From Apodemus sylvaticus (lineage: Eukaryota > Chordata > Mammalia > Rodentia > Muridae): a stretch of DNA of 64,000 nucleotides. The DNA lies in assembly GCF_947179515.1 (NCBI RefSeq), contig NC_067473.1, forward strand, positions 75,039,719 to 75,103,718, written 5' to 3'. A program made the position numbers and the translations under genes. Positions 11,475-22,801 of this stretch are shown piece after piece (positions within the stretch are counted from its first letter, which is position 1; the number at the start of each line of letters is the position of its first letter). The notes under the pieces were generated by a model that saw only the letters and a list, made by a program, of their open reading frames with translations, was not told the DNA's origin and did no database searches.

Positions 11475-11812
11475 TGCTGGGTAGCTTTTGTCAATTTGTC
11501 ACAAACCTAAACAAACATACCTGGGAAGAGAGAAACTCAGCCGAGAAATTGCCTCAAATAGATTGAACTGTAGCATGTCTTTGGCAACAATTTTTTCTTT
11601 TTTGATCAAGGATTAATGCCGGAACCCCAGTCCACTGGATAGAGGGCTATATCACAAAGCGAGCTGAGAAAGCAAGTGGCAAACATCAAGCCTCCATGGT
11701 CCCTGCCTCAGTGCCTTCCTTGAGCTCCTGCCCGATGTCCTTCATGGAGGGACTGCGTCTCGTAAGATGTAATAAACTTTGGTCATGGTGTTTATCACAG
11801 CAACAGACAACT
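11475..11812 (+). repeat. Rodent mid-repetitive element, family B copy 2
   Basis: It starts near TTTGTCAATTTGTCACAAACC, contains GAAATTGCCTCAAATAGATTG, and ends with TTTGGTCATGGTGTTTATCACAGCAACAGA. It is the opposite-strand counterpart of 5470-5828. The end module is shared with family A (TGGTCATGGT...CACAGCA). Family name withheld. Confidence 0.55.
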
Positions 11813-11834
11813 CTGCTCTGCTTCTCTCCACCCC

Positions 11835-12057
11835 TGCTTTCTGAGACAGGGTCTCTCACTCACCCTGGACCTTACTCATCAATTCAGAGAGGGCTTCTGA
11901 CCAGAGAAACCCTGGACTTCTGCTCTCTCCACCTCCCGGTTCCTGGACCACACATGCAAGCTGCCGCGCTTGGCTTTCTGTGAAGATCTGTGTCTGGGCG
12001 CTCATGCTTACACGGCAAGCTCTTTTTCCACCAAGCCATTTATTTCTCCAGCCTTTA
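11835..12057 (-). repeat. B4-type composite SINE
   Basis: A reverse-strand B1-derived part (GAGACAGGGTCTCTCACT...) is followed by a reverse-strand ID/tRNA-like part (GAAGATCTGTGTCTGGGCGCTCATGCTTACACGGCAAGC ... AGCCATTTATTTCTCCAGCC). This is the arrangement of inverted B4/RSINE elements. It is diverged but continuous. Confidence 0.65.
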
Positions 12058-13240
12058 AGGTTTTTTTTTAATATGAGCATACCTGTTTTGATTAACATTA
12101 GTCTGACTCTAATTGGCACTTCCGTTTCTCCTATAAGTTATGTAGTTGTCTCCGGGATTGTCATATTGATCTCTTGACACTTGTGGTTGTTTACCCAGCA
12201 TCCTTCTCCTCTGCTTCCCATCAGTACAAATTTTCAGTCTCTTACCTCTCCCCTTACCATTAATCCCGTGTGCTTTTGCCTGACTGGTCCTACTTTCAGC
12301 TTCTGCTGGGTCCTGACTGCTTTAAGTCAATCATTACACTTCACCAGGATCTATCAGCTCTAATTTCAGTCAAATCCAAGAATAATAGCATTTAGAACAC
12401 TAGAACGGAGGTAACTCCCACTCTTGACAATGAAGAAGGAAGCATATAGCTCCTGGGCATAAAGGAAGCCAGTTTGCTACCAGATGGATGGTTAATTCTA
12501 TGCATTAGTCTGACTAGACTATATCATGCTCAGGTAGAAATGTTGCTGTGGGGGGTTTTAACTATCTACATAATTTTTGAATTGGAAGAGTTAGAGCAAT
12601 GCAAATTACTCTGCATATGGAGAGAAAGGGAGGCTGCCTAGAGACACGATGTTTTCTGCAGACTGCCTCCATGCCGGGCTGCAGCAGCTGCTCCTTCAGG
12701 GCTCTCCTAAGAGACTGTGGAGATGGATTCTTTCAATCTCAATGCCCCATCCCAATCTGTTCTCTCCCCCTGGAGAGCTCTGACTAGCATAGCTATAATC
12801 AGATAAGTTACTCTGAGAACAAGAGACACACAGGAGGAGCAGGCCCGGGACAACAAGAGGACATGAACAAGAGCCTGGATCAAAGCAGCCTGAAACCTGT
12901 CCTTACTGATCAAGCTAAGTTTAGTACCTAGCAACAGAAAGTCTACTGCCTTAATCCCCAAGGAAACCTATGCCTCAGAGAGTACAAACCCCAGTGGGAG
13001 AAGAGACTCCAGGGTTAGTTGAGCCTGGCCTGAGTTTAGTGACCTCACCAGAAGGGGAGTTCTGTCCTTTCTGTATCGCTGCCTGTGGTGCCTCATGCCA
13101 AACAGATCACCCACAGCAGCTGACTATGATTTGTCTCATGATCTGGCAGGGGTGTGATTTTGCCAGCTTAAGATAATGTATGCTTGGAATTCTGGGGACT
13201 CTTCAGAGAGCACATAAATGTCAGAGCCCTGAGAGAGGTG
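12058..13240. other. Single-copy stretch
   Basis: No convincing gene, exon or repeat. The longest frames (about 84 codons on the minus strand near 12707-12961) have no recognisable family features. Confidence 0.45.
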
Positions 13241-13438
13241 GCAGCAACAGCAGCTGTTGTTGTTGTTGTTGTTGTTGTTGCTGCTGCTGCTGCTGCTATT
13301 TACTGCTCCTCCTTCTTTTCCTCCTCCTCCACCACCTCTTGCTGCTGCTGCTGTGGTGGCAGCTGCTGCTGCGGCGGCGGCGGCGGCGGCTGCTGCTGCT
13401 GTGGCTGCTGCTGCTGCTGCTGATACTGCTGCTGGTTG
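13241..13438. repeat. Compound trinucleotide tract (TTG/TGC/TCC/GCG)
   Basis: About 200 bp built from blocks of triplets in one phase. GTT repeats (13256-13279) lead into TGC repeats, a TCC/ACC-rich middle, more TGC, then about seven GCG/CGG units near 13371-13390, and again TGC units to about 13432. On the minus strand this is a mixture of CAA/CAG (Gln) and CCG triplets. The three forward frames are poly-Leu, poly-Cys and poly-Ala/Val and are all repeat artefacts unless transcription is shown. Confidence 0.9.
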
Positions 13439-14429
13439 CTGGTTGGAGATACTCTGATGACAAAGATCAGACTTGCTCCAAGGAACTTGACACCCCTAAT
13501 CAGCAGGCAGTAATGATATCAATGCCCCCTTAATCTTCTTTCTATCCTATGTAGTGTTAGGGGGTTAGAAGAGTAGAGAAAGGTGGCAGGAAAAAGAACC
13601 CAATAACAGCATCAAGTCAGGCTGGTTAACACCACTACCAGAGCTACCCACTTCTTTCAGATTTAGTAGAGGAGACTGGTTTTCACTGGTTCTATCTCTG
13701 AAAAGCAATGCTGAATCTTTGCATAATGTAAGTTTGTCCACCCCTGAACCGTCCTTATTAAGGGTAGCAGAGAAGGGTGCATGGTTGCTTTAACTATGAG
13801 AATGTGCCCTCTAAGCCTGCCTACATCTTCTACCCGCAGGGCAGCTACATGCTGAAGAGGACAAGAAAGGATACCAGGCAGGCAAAATGATGCTTTCTAT
13901 CAGCCAGACTATTTTCATTACAAATTGCCTTTTCAAACAATTCTGAACTGGATTATTAGTGATAACAATAACCTAAGTACCTTAACTTTTGACATAGCCA
14001 GTGACCCCATCCTCAGGATCCAGTGGGCTCTGAAATCCTTAATGAAATCAAATTTCTAGGCTAGCAGGGTAAAATATCAGTCCTTAAATCATAAGTCCTT
14101 AGGCTATGTCACTCTGTGAAACCCTGTTTCTCTAGCCTATACATCCTACCCACTCTCCCTTTGTCTCTCCAAACCTTAAAACTCCCTGCGCCCATAATGT
14201 ATTCTTCATTTTTGCCCTCTGAACTCTAGACTATATAAATGACCAACACATGACATCTCCTTCTCCTTGAACCCTGACCCTTGTCCTGTCATGTCCATGC
14301 ACAGCTCATCCATCCAAGACTATAGCTATTGCATGTGTCCCTTGCCACTATGAGTAGAACAAATCACTAATATTCATCCATTATAATCCTCAGAATCAGA
14401 TAAGCTTCTAATTTAAGTCTCGTAATCAC
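13439..14429. other. Single-copy stretch
   Basis: Nothing recognised. Confidence 0.45.
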
Positions 14430-14530
14430 CTTAAGAACCAATCTGTACATCACAAATGAGGAAAGTGTGACCCACAGGATTCAAAAATTTGACCAGGTCT
14501 GTGCTACCAGAGAGTCTTTAGTCCCTGGTT
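14430..14530 (-). repeat. Possible MIR relic
   Basis: Order of words (TCGTAATCACCTTAAG, ACATCACAAATGAGGAAA, AAATTTGACCAGGTCTGTG) parallels the inverted MIR core. Strongly diverged, so low confidence. Confidence 0.35.
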
Positions 14531-15596
14531 CATTTTTTTTGTTAGCCTGCATTCTTCTCACTGCACTATACAAAATTATAGTCCTTAGTCTGTGATGCAG
14601 TCTGTGGTCCAGGTTGTACTTGGTCCTAGTCGAGGATCTATAGTCCTAATGTATATGTGATACCATCTGTTTTCCAGACCCTTCCTCATGCCTACACCAT
14701 ATCTATTGTCTTTCTGACATTAGAATTGAGAGATCATGGCCTCCTGGATCACAGAAAGACCTACACTCCTGTATTGAGACCTCCATGTGTGTTCATATCT
14801 TCATCATGGTGTATCGCAGCATCCTTCCTAACTTCTCTATGTCACCAGAGGAAGTGAATCATCTACTAGAATGCTCTTGCCTATTCTGCTACCAGTAACT
14901 ATCCCCTATTTGTCTACCAGTTCTAACTTTCATTCACTTGGTCCTTTCCTTTATACCTTTAAGTACTTTCTATCTCCTCATGCATGAGAGCTCACAGTAT
15001 AGCTCAGGATCTCCTGAAGCTTGCTAGTTCCCTCTTCTAACTTCCTCCCACACGCAGTCTATCCATCCCTGTGTTTATCTGCACATAACTGACATGCTTT
15101 AAGCCTTCTTCTACTCTACCCCATCACTAACACACCTACATAAAAAGATTCTCAAAGCAGTTGAAACTGGCCTCTTTCTGAAGTGCTTGTCTTCCTCCAC
15201 CCCTCTGCAGAGTCTGACGTGACAGTCCACTCATTCTCTGAAGTTGGATTTTCTGTGACTGTGGTTTCTTGAGGTGTTTCCCAGTCCTGTCACTGGGCAA
15301 CTCTCTTGGCAGGCCCAGTTTCTATCCTCCCCAGTCTTCCTTCCAAGGTAGTTTCACTCCTTCCTTGGAGAATTATGTCCATTGTTTAGTTAGAAATGTG
15401 AAGCTATGTGTGGTCCCTAACCTAATCTACAACCTTGATTTTCAGTGTTGTCCAGTACTGGTCTTCCTGTAAGCCATAACTCATCTCCATTTCACTGCCT
15501 CTGAGCATCGTTTTTGTGTTATCATCTTTTGAGATGGATTCCCATTTCATCTTCTGTATTTCTTAGCATTGCTCAGATTCCCAGGCCCCCATCATT
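14531..15596. other. Single-copy stretch
   Basis: Pyrimidine-leaning sequence without recognised genes or repeats. Confidence 0.45.
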
Positions 15597-15690
15597 GTCT
15601 TCTTCTTCTTCTTCTTCTTCTTCTTCTTCTTCTTCTTCTTCTTCTTCTTCTTCTCTTCTTTGTCATCCTCCTCCTTCTCCTCCTCCTTTT
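15597..15690. repeat. (TTC)n microsatellite with TCC-rich tail
   Basis: About nineteen TTC units followed by irregular TCC/TTC units. One strand is purely pyrimidine over most of its length. The poly-Ser frame across it is an artefact. Confidence 0.95.
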
Positions 15691-16396
15691 CCTTCCTTAG
15701 TTTTTATGGCCTTTTTTCCCTTCAAAAATTCACAAAATCATGCCCTTTGCCTTTACACATGCAGAGGAAAAGGAGGCTGACAAGCCAATCTTGGTATTGG
15801 CATAATCAATCATCAATATTGGCATAAGTGTTATTCCTCAGCCCATCCTCTGACCTCCAGACATCCCAGCCCTTGGAATTTCACAATTTACCAATCTCCT
15901 CTGTCATTCAGAGGAGATTCAGAGGAGATATAATCCTCTATACTATTCAGGAACATCCTGCAGTCCTTGCTTGCCTAGCATAGCAAGTCCATGGTGTGCT
16001 AGGGACCTCCATGGCAGTATGCCTGCATGGTTTCCCTCTTCAGAGGGAGGCATCCTTCTCAATCATACCCCAGGTGTTACTGAGCTGCACAGACCCTGAC
16101 TGTTCCTTCTGCTGTGTCAGGGACAACCAAACCAGCTATTGCAGCCATAGAAGATCTGTTTATTTTTCCACTAAGTGTTTGTATCTATGGGATTCCTTCA
16201 GTATATTCACCTGCTATAGGAAGCAGGTAGAAATGAAACTAAAATCCTGTCTTTAATGTATCCTTCAGTAAGAAATCAGAAGGAAAGTATTTATAAACAA
16301 TGATGACTCCACTAGAAAGGAGGGAATCTAAGAATCAAGCACACAAACATAAGTTCTTATCACAATGCATGCATATTCTTTAAAAATCCAGACGCT
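15691..16396. other. Single-copy stretch
   Basis: No recognised gene or repeat. The 86-codon frame at 15996-16256 has eight or more Cys but matches no family I know. Confidence 0.4.
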
Positions 16397-16558
16397 AGGG
16401 TTGGCAAAATCACTCATTTGGCAAAGATACCTAGTCTAATAACCTGAGTTTGATCTCCAGGACCAAACTAGTAAGAAGAGAGAACCATTTCTCACAAGTT
16501 ATTCTATGACCTCAACATGAGTACACATGGGTGTTCCCACAATAAATAAATATTTTTT
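16397..16558 (+). repeat. B3-type SINE
   Basis: Wording follows the B3 consensus in order: GGTTGGCAAAATCACTCATTTGGCAAAG (tRNA-like head), AACCTGAGTTTGATCTCCAGGA, AGAGAGAACCATTTCTCACAAGTT, CTATGACCTCAACATGAGTACACATGG, then an AATAAATAAA tail. Confidence 0.75.
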
Positions 16559-16582
16559 TAAAAAAACTAAATGTTTCATATG

Positions 16583-16600
16583 TACACACACACACACACA

Positions 16601-16647
<47 letters not shown>

Positions 16648-16658
16648 TGGGGGGGGGG
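16583..16658. repeat. (CA)n microsatellite followed by a G run
   Basis: About thirty CA units with one TA interruption (16583-16645), abutting a G-rich run of ten G at 16649-16658. Confidence 0.95.
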
Positions 16659-17921
16659 AGAAACTTAAAGACCCTTGCTTTTCTGCTTTGCTGTACCTTC
16701 ACAGCAATCATTAACAGAATATGAGCTATCTTGTCATGCATGAGATATGCAGTATACCCTTATATATGAGTATGTGTGTTTGTGCACATGTATGTATAAG
16801 CACATGTGCTTTACATAGTACATTTTACAAAAATAGAATCATGCTCATCCTGGAAATTTTTCTCACTGAAAAGTAGTCTCCTTTGGTGATAAACCAGATT
16901 CCATCAATTTGGGGCCACATAGCTGCATTCTTTCTGGCACTCAGCCTTTCCCTAGATATAATCACAAATAATCTCGCCTGTAAGTTCTTCAGTGAGGATC
17001 CTTCTGCACAATTTTAGTTCATGCTGGTAAACACAGTAGTTGAGTCTTTGAAATAAAACAAGTAGCTCTAATTTTTAACATTTTGCCAATTTCCATGGTA
17101 TAACCTGCACTCTGTGTGATTTTAAGATAGTACCATGGAAAGAGCTGGTAGTTGTGCACAGTCAGCACCTGCTAGCCAGCACATCAGCTCCAGTCTGCAT
17201 TATACTGTGAGGATTCTTCTGCGTGTTTCATAACACGAGAAAGCAAAATATTAAAAGGCAATTATCACTTGCCAGACAAGGGAAGCATAACTAGCTTATT
17301 AGCTGTAATAAAATGAGGCCCTGAATTAAATGCATTCCTGCTGCAGCCTAAAGAAGGCCCCTCATGTTCTTAAATCAGTTCTGTTTAAAGCCAAGGACAT
17401 TCCAAAGATTTCTGCTTTGCTGCCTGAGTGAATTATTTAAGGACAGTCGACTTGATAGACAACTAAAATATGCTTTAAAGACACCATAGTATTGAATTCA
17501 CCAATTAGTATATTCTGACATGCTGAGAACTTGATGAGATCCTGCTGACCTCTTTGGCAGAGTCCTAAGAACAGGGATGGATTGCATACAGGTGCACTAA
17601 AGAACTACTTCAAATTCAAGGGTCCATTGGAATTGCCCACAATCTTTGCTAACCCACTATGGCTAGACCACAAACACGGGGTTTTGGATTCTATAGGCCA
17701 GGGATTAAGGCCAAGAGTCTCTATTTGCCAAATACCTTGGTGGTTATAGCAATGGTGGTAGGTAGATGAGCAGATGGGGTCAGAGACTTCACTGAGAACC
17801 ACTCAGTACTATATAAGAAATGTAACCCCAAAGATCTCCTATACTCTGCCATTGGATGATTCTCTACCACTGGATAATGTTCTTTCAAACACAGACTTTC
17901 TTCTTCTTAAACCACAGACAA
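16659..17921. other. Single-copy stretch
   Basis: No gene or repeat recognised. The segment 17200-17520 is repeat-free and AT-rich, with several TAATT/TTAATT-like words, and could be a conserved non-coding element. This cannot be judged without cross-species alignment. Confidence 0.35.
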
Positions 17922-18185
17922 GGATCAAGAAGATGCTCAGTGAATAAAATGCTTGCCACACAAGCTCATGCCTGGCTGAAATCCTCTGACAGGGTAGAAT
18001 ACATCTGCAATCCCAATGTGTTGGAGGTAGACATTCAAGAATCCCTGTACAGCCAATCTAGCCAATCAGTAAGCTCTAGATTCAGTAAGAGGCCCTGTCT
18101 AAATATATAAGACAAAGAACAATTAAGGAAGATCTAGTGACATTTCTCCACACAAATGCATACATGTGCACATGCAGTCAAATAT
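17922..18185 (+). repeat. B4/RSINE-type composite SINE
   Basis: A tRNA/ID-like head (AGATGCTCAGTGAATAAAATGCTTGCCACACAAGC) is followed by a B1-like middle (CTGCAATCCCAATGTGTTGGAGG), the characteristic AGCCAATCAGTAAGCTCTAG / TTCAGTAAGAGGCCCTGTCTAAATA segment and a CAC/ATG-rich end. It is complete in order. Confidence 0.75.
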
Positions 18186-18296
18186 ATATTTGAACATGGA
18201 TGTATACATAGACAAAATACAGACACATTTAGAAATATAATAATTTAAGCTCTTGGCAGTAACTAAAACATTTGAGAACCAGTCTGATGGGAGAGG

Positions 18297-18606
18297 GTAA
18301 TGGTTTGAATAAGAATGCCCCCCATATGCTCAGATGTCTGTATAGGCTTAGAAGGAGAGACCTTGTTGGAGGAAGGGAGGGGGGGAGGGGGGAGCATTGA
18401 GGTTTTTAAAGACAATTGACATTCTCTGTCTGCTTTCTCAGATCCCAGTTTGCAGTTCGAGCTGTGTGCTTCCAGCCACCATGTCTGCCACCTCTACTCC
18501 ACCATCAGGGACTTTACCCCAGAACTGTGAGACCAAATAAACCCCTCTTTCTATAAGTTGCCTTAGTCATGGTAGTTTTATAACAGCAATAGAAAAGTAA
18601 TTAGTG
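18297..18606 (+). repeat. Family A-related mid-repetitive element, diverged
   Basis: It begins TAATGGTTTGAATAAGAATG and ends TATAAGTTGCCTTAGTCATGGTAGTTTTATAACAGCAAT. That end corresponds to the family A end at 38440-38490. The middle is different (an AGCCACCATGTCTGCC segment and a G-rich tract at 18376-18391). Probably a sister family. Confidence 0.5.
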
Positions 18607-19399
18607 CAGGGAGTGGTTCAAATGCCTCCTTACAGAGTACACATACCAAGACTTGTTTCCCAAAAGTAACTATTAGTGCTAATAAAACAGTGACCTTTCA
18701 AAGTCATAGTATCAACGATGGAGCCAAGGCTTTTTCATTCACAGTGCTGGTTTTGGGTTGACGTTGACTGGGAGCAAGTCTGCCATTGTTGTTTAACTTA
18801 CTATGCAATCTCAGGCAGTTTATTTAGTCTCTCTTGGCATCTCAGTCTCCACCTGTTTGAAGTGGAGCAATGGTTACTAGTGGTAGTGATATGACATCTA
18901 CTGACCCTACCATGTGGAGACCTCACTGGGTAACAGGATTCCAGCAGTTAGAATTCCAGCAAGGAAGAAAACATCCTTTAGGTAACCATGAGAAATAAGG
19001 ATGTATTTCTCTCCTTTATGTGTGCCAGGCATACTAAGAATCCTCTAGAGGAAGAGAAATACAGTGTTTCTAAAGCTTACTCAGGCACAGAACTTCTTAT
19101 GCAAACCATATTTTGAAATAATTTTAAGGATATTGTTACAATCCTGCTAAAATGCTGTCATTTATTTTTTTAACTTGAAAATCTAGGCTCCTGGCCTAAG
19201 TATATCCAAGTCATACAGTCAGGATTCAGGTAAAGTTAAAAATTTTTGTTATCCATAAGAATTCCTTATATGACACCTGTATCAGAATATAAACACAGAA
19301 GGTGAGTGACAAAGTTATCCCTGGGAAGCACACGTAGGACCATCCTCCCACAGCCTCCATCCATGCTAGCCCTCCAGTGTCTGTCTGTGGTGGTGGCAT
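18607..19399. other. Single-copy stretch
   Basis: No gene or clear repeat recognised. Confidence 0.45.
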
Positions 19400-19775
19400 T
19401 TCCCCTATTTCTTGACTCACTCAGTATTTCAAGTAAATATTTAAGGGTCTTGAAATAACAGACACCATAGGCACTCGGGATTCAACCTTGAGTCAGATGT
19501 AAAGAGCTCCTGTCCCCTGGAAGACAGTTGATGCACACACATAAAAAAGCACGCATACAGTGTGTCAGATGGTAGATGCTGGGAAAACAGGTAGGGCAAA
19601 GGGGTAAAGAAGAAACTCTCAGAGCGCTGGGCCATTTGAACGAGGCCTTAGAGGACATTTGGGTACAAGCTGCCAGAACAGGTGACAGGGAAGACAGGTC
19701 TGGGAGAGGAGAAGCAGTCCAAGGAGGCAGACATGTCCCCATGTGGCTGAACCAACTTTGGAGCAGGGCCAAACC
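19400..19775 (-). repeat. Possible L2-like ancient LINE relic
   Basis: The order of words (TTCAACCTTGAGTCAGATG, AGAGCTCCTGTCCCCTGGAAGACAG, CATACAGTGTGTCAGATGGTAG, ACGAGGCCTTAGAGGACATTTGGG) resembles the reverse strand of an L2-like 3' region. Diverged; needs a profile search. Confidence 0.4.
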
Positions 19776-19819
19776 AGGGAAGACCAAACTAGCTTTCAGG
19801 TTAGTTTTGGCTTCTGAAA

Positions 19820-19915
19820 AAAAGACCTGGCTGTGTAACCCAGGCTGGCTTTAAACTGACAGCCTCCTGCCTCAGCCTCTTGGGTTGTGGGATTACAGTC
19901 ACGCACACCATGTCT
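19820..19915 (-). repeat. B1 SINE, partial
   Basis: Reverse-strand B1: CTGTGTAACCCAGGCTGGCTTTAAACTGACAGCCTCCTGCCTCAGCCTC ... GGGATTACAGTCACGCACACCA. The 3' end is missing or diverged. Confidence 0.8.
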
Positions 19916-20026
19916 ACTTGTACTAGCACTGTTTATTGCAGAGCAAATCGCTCCAAACTCGGTGGCTTCAAACAATGTTACCTATTCCTTTTCCCTCTCT
20001 CTGCAGCTTTTTTTTAACCTTTTTTT

Positions 20027-20636
20027 CATGCATTTTTTTATTCAATGTATTTTTTTATTTACATTTCAAAATGACTTCCCCTTTTCTGGCCCCCTACTCC
20101 CCGAAAGTCACATAAGCCCCCTTCCCTCCCCCTGTTCTCCCATCCACTCCTTCCCACTTCCCTGTTCTGGTTTTGTCCTTTGCTGCTACACTGAGTCTTT
20201 CCAGAACCAGGGGCCACTCCTCTGTTCTTCTTGTACCTCATTTGATGTGTGGATTATGTTTTGGGTATTCCAGTTTTCTAGGCTAATATCCACTTATTAG
20301 TGAGTGCATACCATGACTGATCTTTTGAGACTGGGTTACCTCACTTAGTATGATGTTCTCCAGCTCCATCCATTTGCCTAAGAATTTCATGAATTCATTG
20401 TTTCTAATGGCTGAATAGTACTACATTGTGTAAATATACCACATTTTTGCATCCATTCTTCTGTTGAGGGATACCTGGGTTCTTTCCAGCTTTTGGCTAT
20501 TATAAATAGGGCTGCTATGAACATAGTGGAGCACGTATCCTTATTACATGCTAGGGAATCCTCTGGGTATATGCCCAGGAGTGGTATAACCGGATCTTCC
20601 AGAAGTGACATGCCCAGTTTTCTGAGGAACCACCAG
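20027..20636 (-). mobile_element. 5'-truncated L1 3' end
   Basis: Reverse complement of the rodent L1 end. The 3'UTR terminus (TATTTTTTTATTTACATTTC) is at the left, then the CCCCTTTTCTGGCCCCC segment. The ORF2 C-terminus (20300-20611 on the minus strand) contains DPVIPLLGIYPEDSLACNKD and TMFIAALFIIAKSWKEPRYP. The truncation point is after CTGAGGAACCACCAG, inside ORF2. T-rich sequence at 20007-20025 is the A-rich tail. Confidence 0.9.
20299..20636 (-). pseudogene. L1 ORF2 C-terminal fragment
   Basis: Only about the last 110 codons of the L1 reverse-transcriptase protein remain, covering the post-zinc-knuckle C-terminus. A frame break near 20440 splits the conserved 'QKMWYIYTMEYYSAI' block, because the reading frame at 20387-20611 changes to IFTQCSTIQPL. 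The fragment is dead. Confidence 0.8.
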
Positions 20637-21343
20637 GAGGGCTTGGGAGTGACAACTGGGCAGTGCTGGCTTGGAGTTCTTGCTGTGAGGTTCGGTCCAA
20701 TGTAAGCTGAAACTGAGCCACAGTCACCAGAGGACTGGGCAGCCCTGGAGGAAGTCTGTCATAGAGCTGGCAACTTGTAAGGGAAAAGCAGTTCCTTCTC
20801 AGGGGTTCTGTCCCTGGAGATTTTTAAGGATTATGGCTGTCATCTGCAAGGAGAGCAAGTCCAAGAAACTGAGGCAGACCCAGCAATGGCTTTCATGACA
20901 TAACTTTGGAAGCCCACATTGAATCCCGATTCTGCATGAAAGCATTAATGTGGTTATGAACCTCACAAAGGGAAGGTTTCCGGAAGCCATGTTGGCACCA
21001 GGTACTACATCCCACACCATCATGAGGGTGTCAGCTTTTCTTCTACGTGAAATGATATTATGACTGCTTTTAATGTAAACTTACTACAGATCAGAATCAC
21101 CTGAGTAGGAAGGCTCCCATGAAGAATGTTCCTCACTGCTTTGACTGGTGGGGAAAGACCTGCACCAACTTCCAACAGCACCTTGCAGTTACAATCTAGA
21201 TTTAACAACAACAACAACAAAAAAAAAAAGGTGTGGCAGAAGGACGGTCATCCCTACCTTTTATGCACTTGGCCTTCCTTCCTGACATTGAGTTCATTTA
21301 CCTTCCACTGATATGAGAATGAGTCAACCCAAGCTACCATCAT
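20637..21343. other. Single-copy stretch
   Basis: No gene or repeat recognised apart from an AAC/A-run tract at about 21206-21230. Confidence 0.45.
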
Positions 21344-21517
21344 AAACTACAGACAGTGCCACATGCCTTTAATCCCAGCTCTTGGGAGGATGAGGCAGGC
21401 AGATTTCTGAGTTCAAGACCAGCCTGGTCTACAGAGTGAGTTCCAGGACAGCCAGGGCTACACAGAGAAACCCTATCTTGAAAAACCAATAAACAAACAA
21501 ACAAACAAACTACGGAC
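21344..21517 (+). repeat. B1 SINE with target-site duplications
   Basis: B1 body 21355-21506 (TGCCTTTAATCCCAGCTCTTGG ... CCAGCCTGGTCTACAGAGTGAG ... GAGAAACCCTATCTTG), slightly 5'-truncated, with an (AAAC)n tail. AAACTACAGAC at 21344-21354 and AAACTACGGAC at 21507-21517 form an 11-bp duplication with one change. Confidence 0.9.
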
Positions 21518-21743
21518 CAACAGTTCTCCAGAAAACTGCTGGGCTTCCAGTGCCAAATTAGAGCTGTTGAGGCCCCCCAGCATGTGGGCTGAGTAAATAA
21601 GGGTTGTTAGTGTCCCCCTCCCCTACTGAGAGGCAACTACTGAAGGGCCACCGGGAGTTCTGAAGCAGTAAGCCTCAAGGACTGAATAACTACTAGACTC
21701 AGAAGTGACTGCTGCTGTCACTGCTTAAAGATGACTTGATAGA

Positions 21744-21815
21744 TGCAGATGGATGGATAGATAGATAGATGATAGCTAGATGATAGATAGATAAATAGAT
21801 AGATAGACAGACAGG
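21744..21815. repeat. (GATA)/(GATG)n microsatellite
   Basis: Irregular GATA/GATG/GACA units over about 70 bp. Confidence 0.9.
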
Positions 21816-22490
21816 AAAGATAAATCCCATCAGCTCTGTTCCTCTAGAGAACCTCATCATAAAAATAATGAGCAATTAGGAGTCTGTAGCAATGGGCTCA
21901 TGGTTTGTCCTGTTTTAAAGCATTTTGAATGCAGTGCTGAGGACCCCCCTCCCCAGCAGGTGAGTGGCAAAAGTGGAAACAAGAATAGCAAGATGGTAGC
22001 GTGTCCTTATCCAAGAGAGATTGTGGAGGCTTAGATGTTGATGATGGTGGCAAAATACAAGGGTCTAGAGTCTTCTGTATACGCCCCGCAGTCTGGGCCA
22101 ACAGAATTCTTGATGGACGAGCATGGGCCGGGGATCAAAAATGAGGAAGCAGAAGCAGGAGCTGGGAGTCTGAGGCCAGACTAGGCTGCGTGGTAAAATT
22201 TGCCATAAAAGAGCACTGACCTAAGTGAGTGGGCATTGCCTGCTGCTGGATTCTGGCGCCAGGCGGTTCCCTTGCTATGGCAACTCACTGAAGTGGGAGG
22301 GATCTGCCAGAGAACGAGAACATATCAGCCAACGTCTGTCTAAAAGGCATTGATCCAATACACTGACATTTTGCGTCAAAGAAACCAAGTGTCATTTCCA
22401 ATGAGATAAAAAAAATAAAATTGTAAAATTAAACTTGGAGGTGTGTGTAACTGACTACCAAGGCTGCCATAGACTATGCAGCTTCTCTGT
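21816..22490. other. Single-copy stretch
   Basis: No gene or repeat recognised. Confidence 0.4.
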
Positions 22491-22529
22491 CCCATGTCCC
22501 ATGTCCCATGTCCCATGTCCCATGTGCCA
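22491..22529. repeat. Heptanucleotide minisatellite (CCCATGT)n
   Basis: Five near-perfect direct copies of CCCATGT in a row, the last changed to CATGTGCC. Confidence 0.9.
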
Positions 22530-22661
22530 TCTTTTGTTTCAATTCCATATTAACAGAAAGGTTCTATCGACAAGGGGACATGCTCAATCACTACACAGTT
22601 TTACTGCTTTATTATAAAGGCAATATTTATTTAAAACTTTCAACCTTTTCAAGTATTCATT

Positions 22662-22801
22662 TCCCCAGTATTCTGAAAGCAGAGGCAGTAGGGCCACAAA
22701 TGTAAACCCAGCCTGGCCTACATAGCCCCAAACTGGTCTACAATAAGGCCCTGCTAAAAACAAACAAACAAACAAACAAAACAAAACAAAACAAAACAAA
22801 A
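22662..22801 (+). repeat. B1-derived fragment with (CAAA)/(CAAAA)n tail
   Basis: 'CCCAGTATTCTGAAAGCAGAGGCAG' and 'CCTGGCCTACATAGCCCCA' match B1 wording with deletions. The tail at 22757-22801 has four CAAA units and then four or five CAAAA units. Confidence 0.65.

Noticed and set aside
13180..13533. 117-codon ORF rich in Leu/Cys
   Set aside because: The whole composition comes from the triplet tract; all three forward frames are open through it and no conserved flanking peptide exists.
18297..18606. AATAAA in a B-like repeat considered as a gene's polyadenylation site
   Set aside because: Lies inside an interspersed repeat and no exon was identified upstream.
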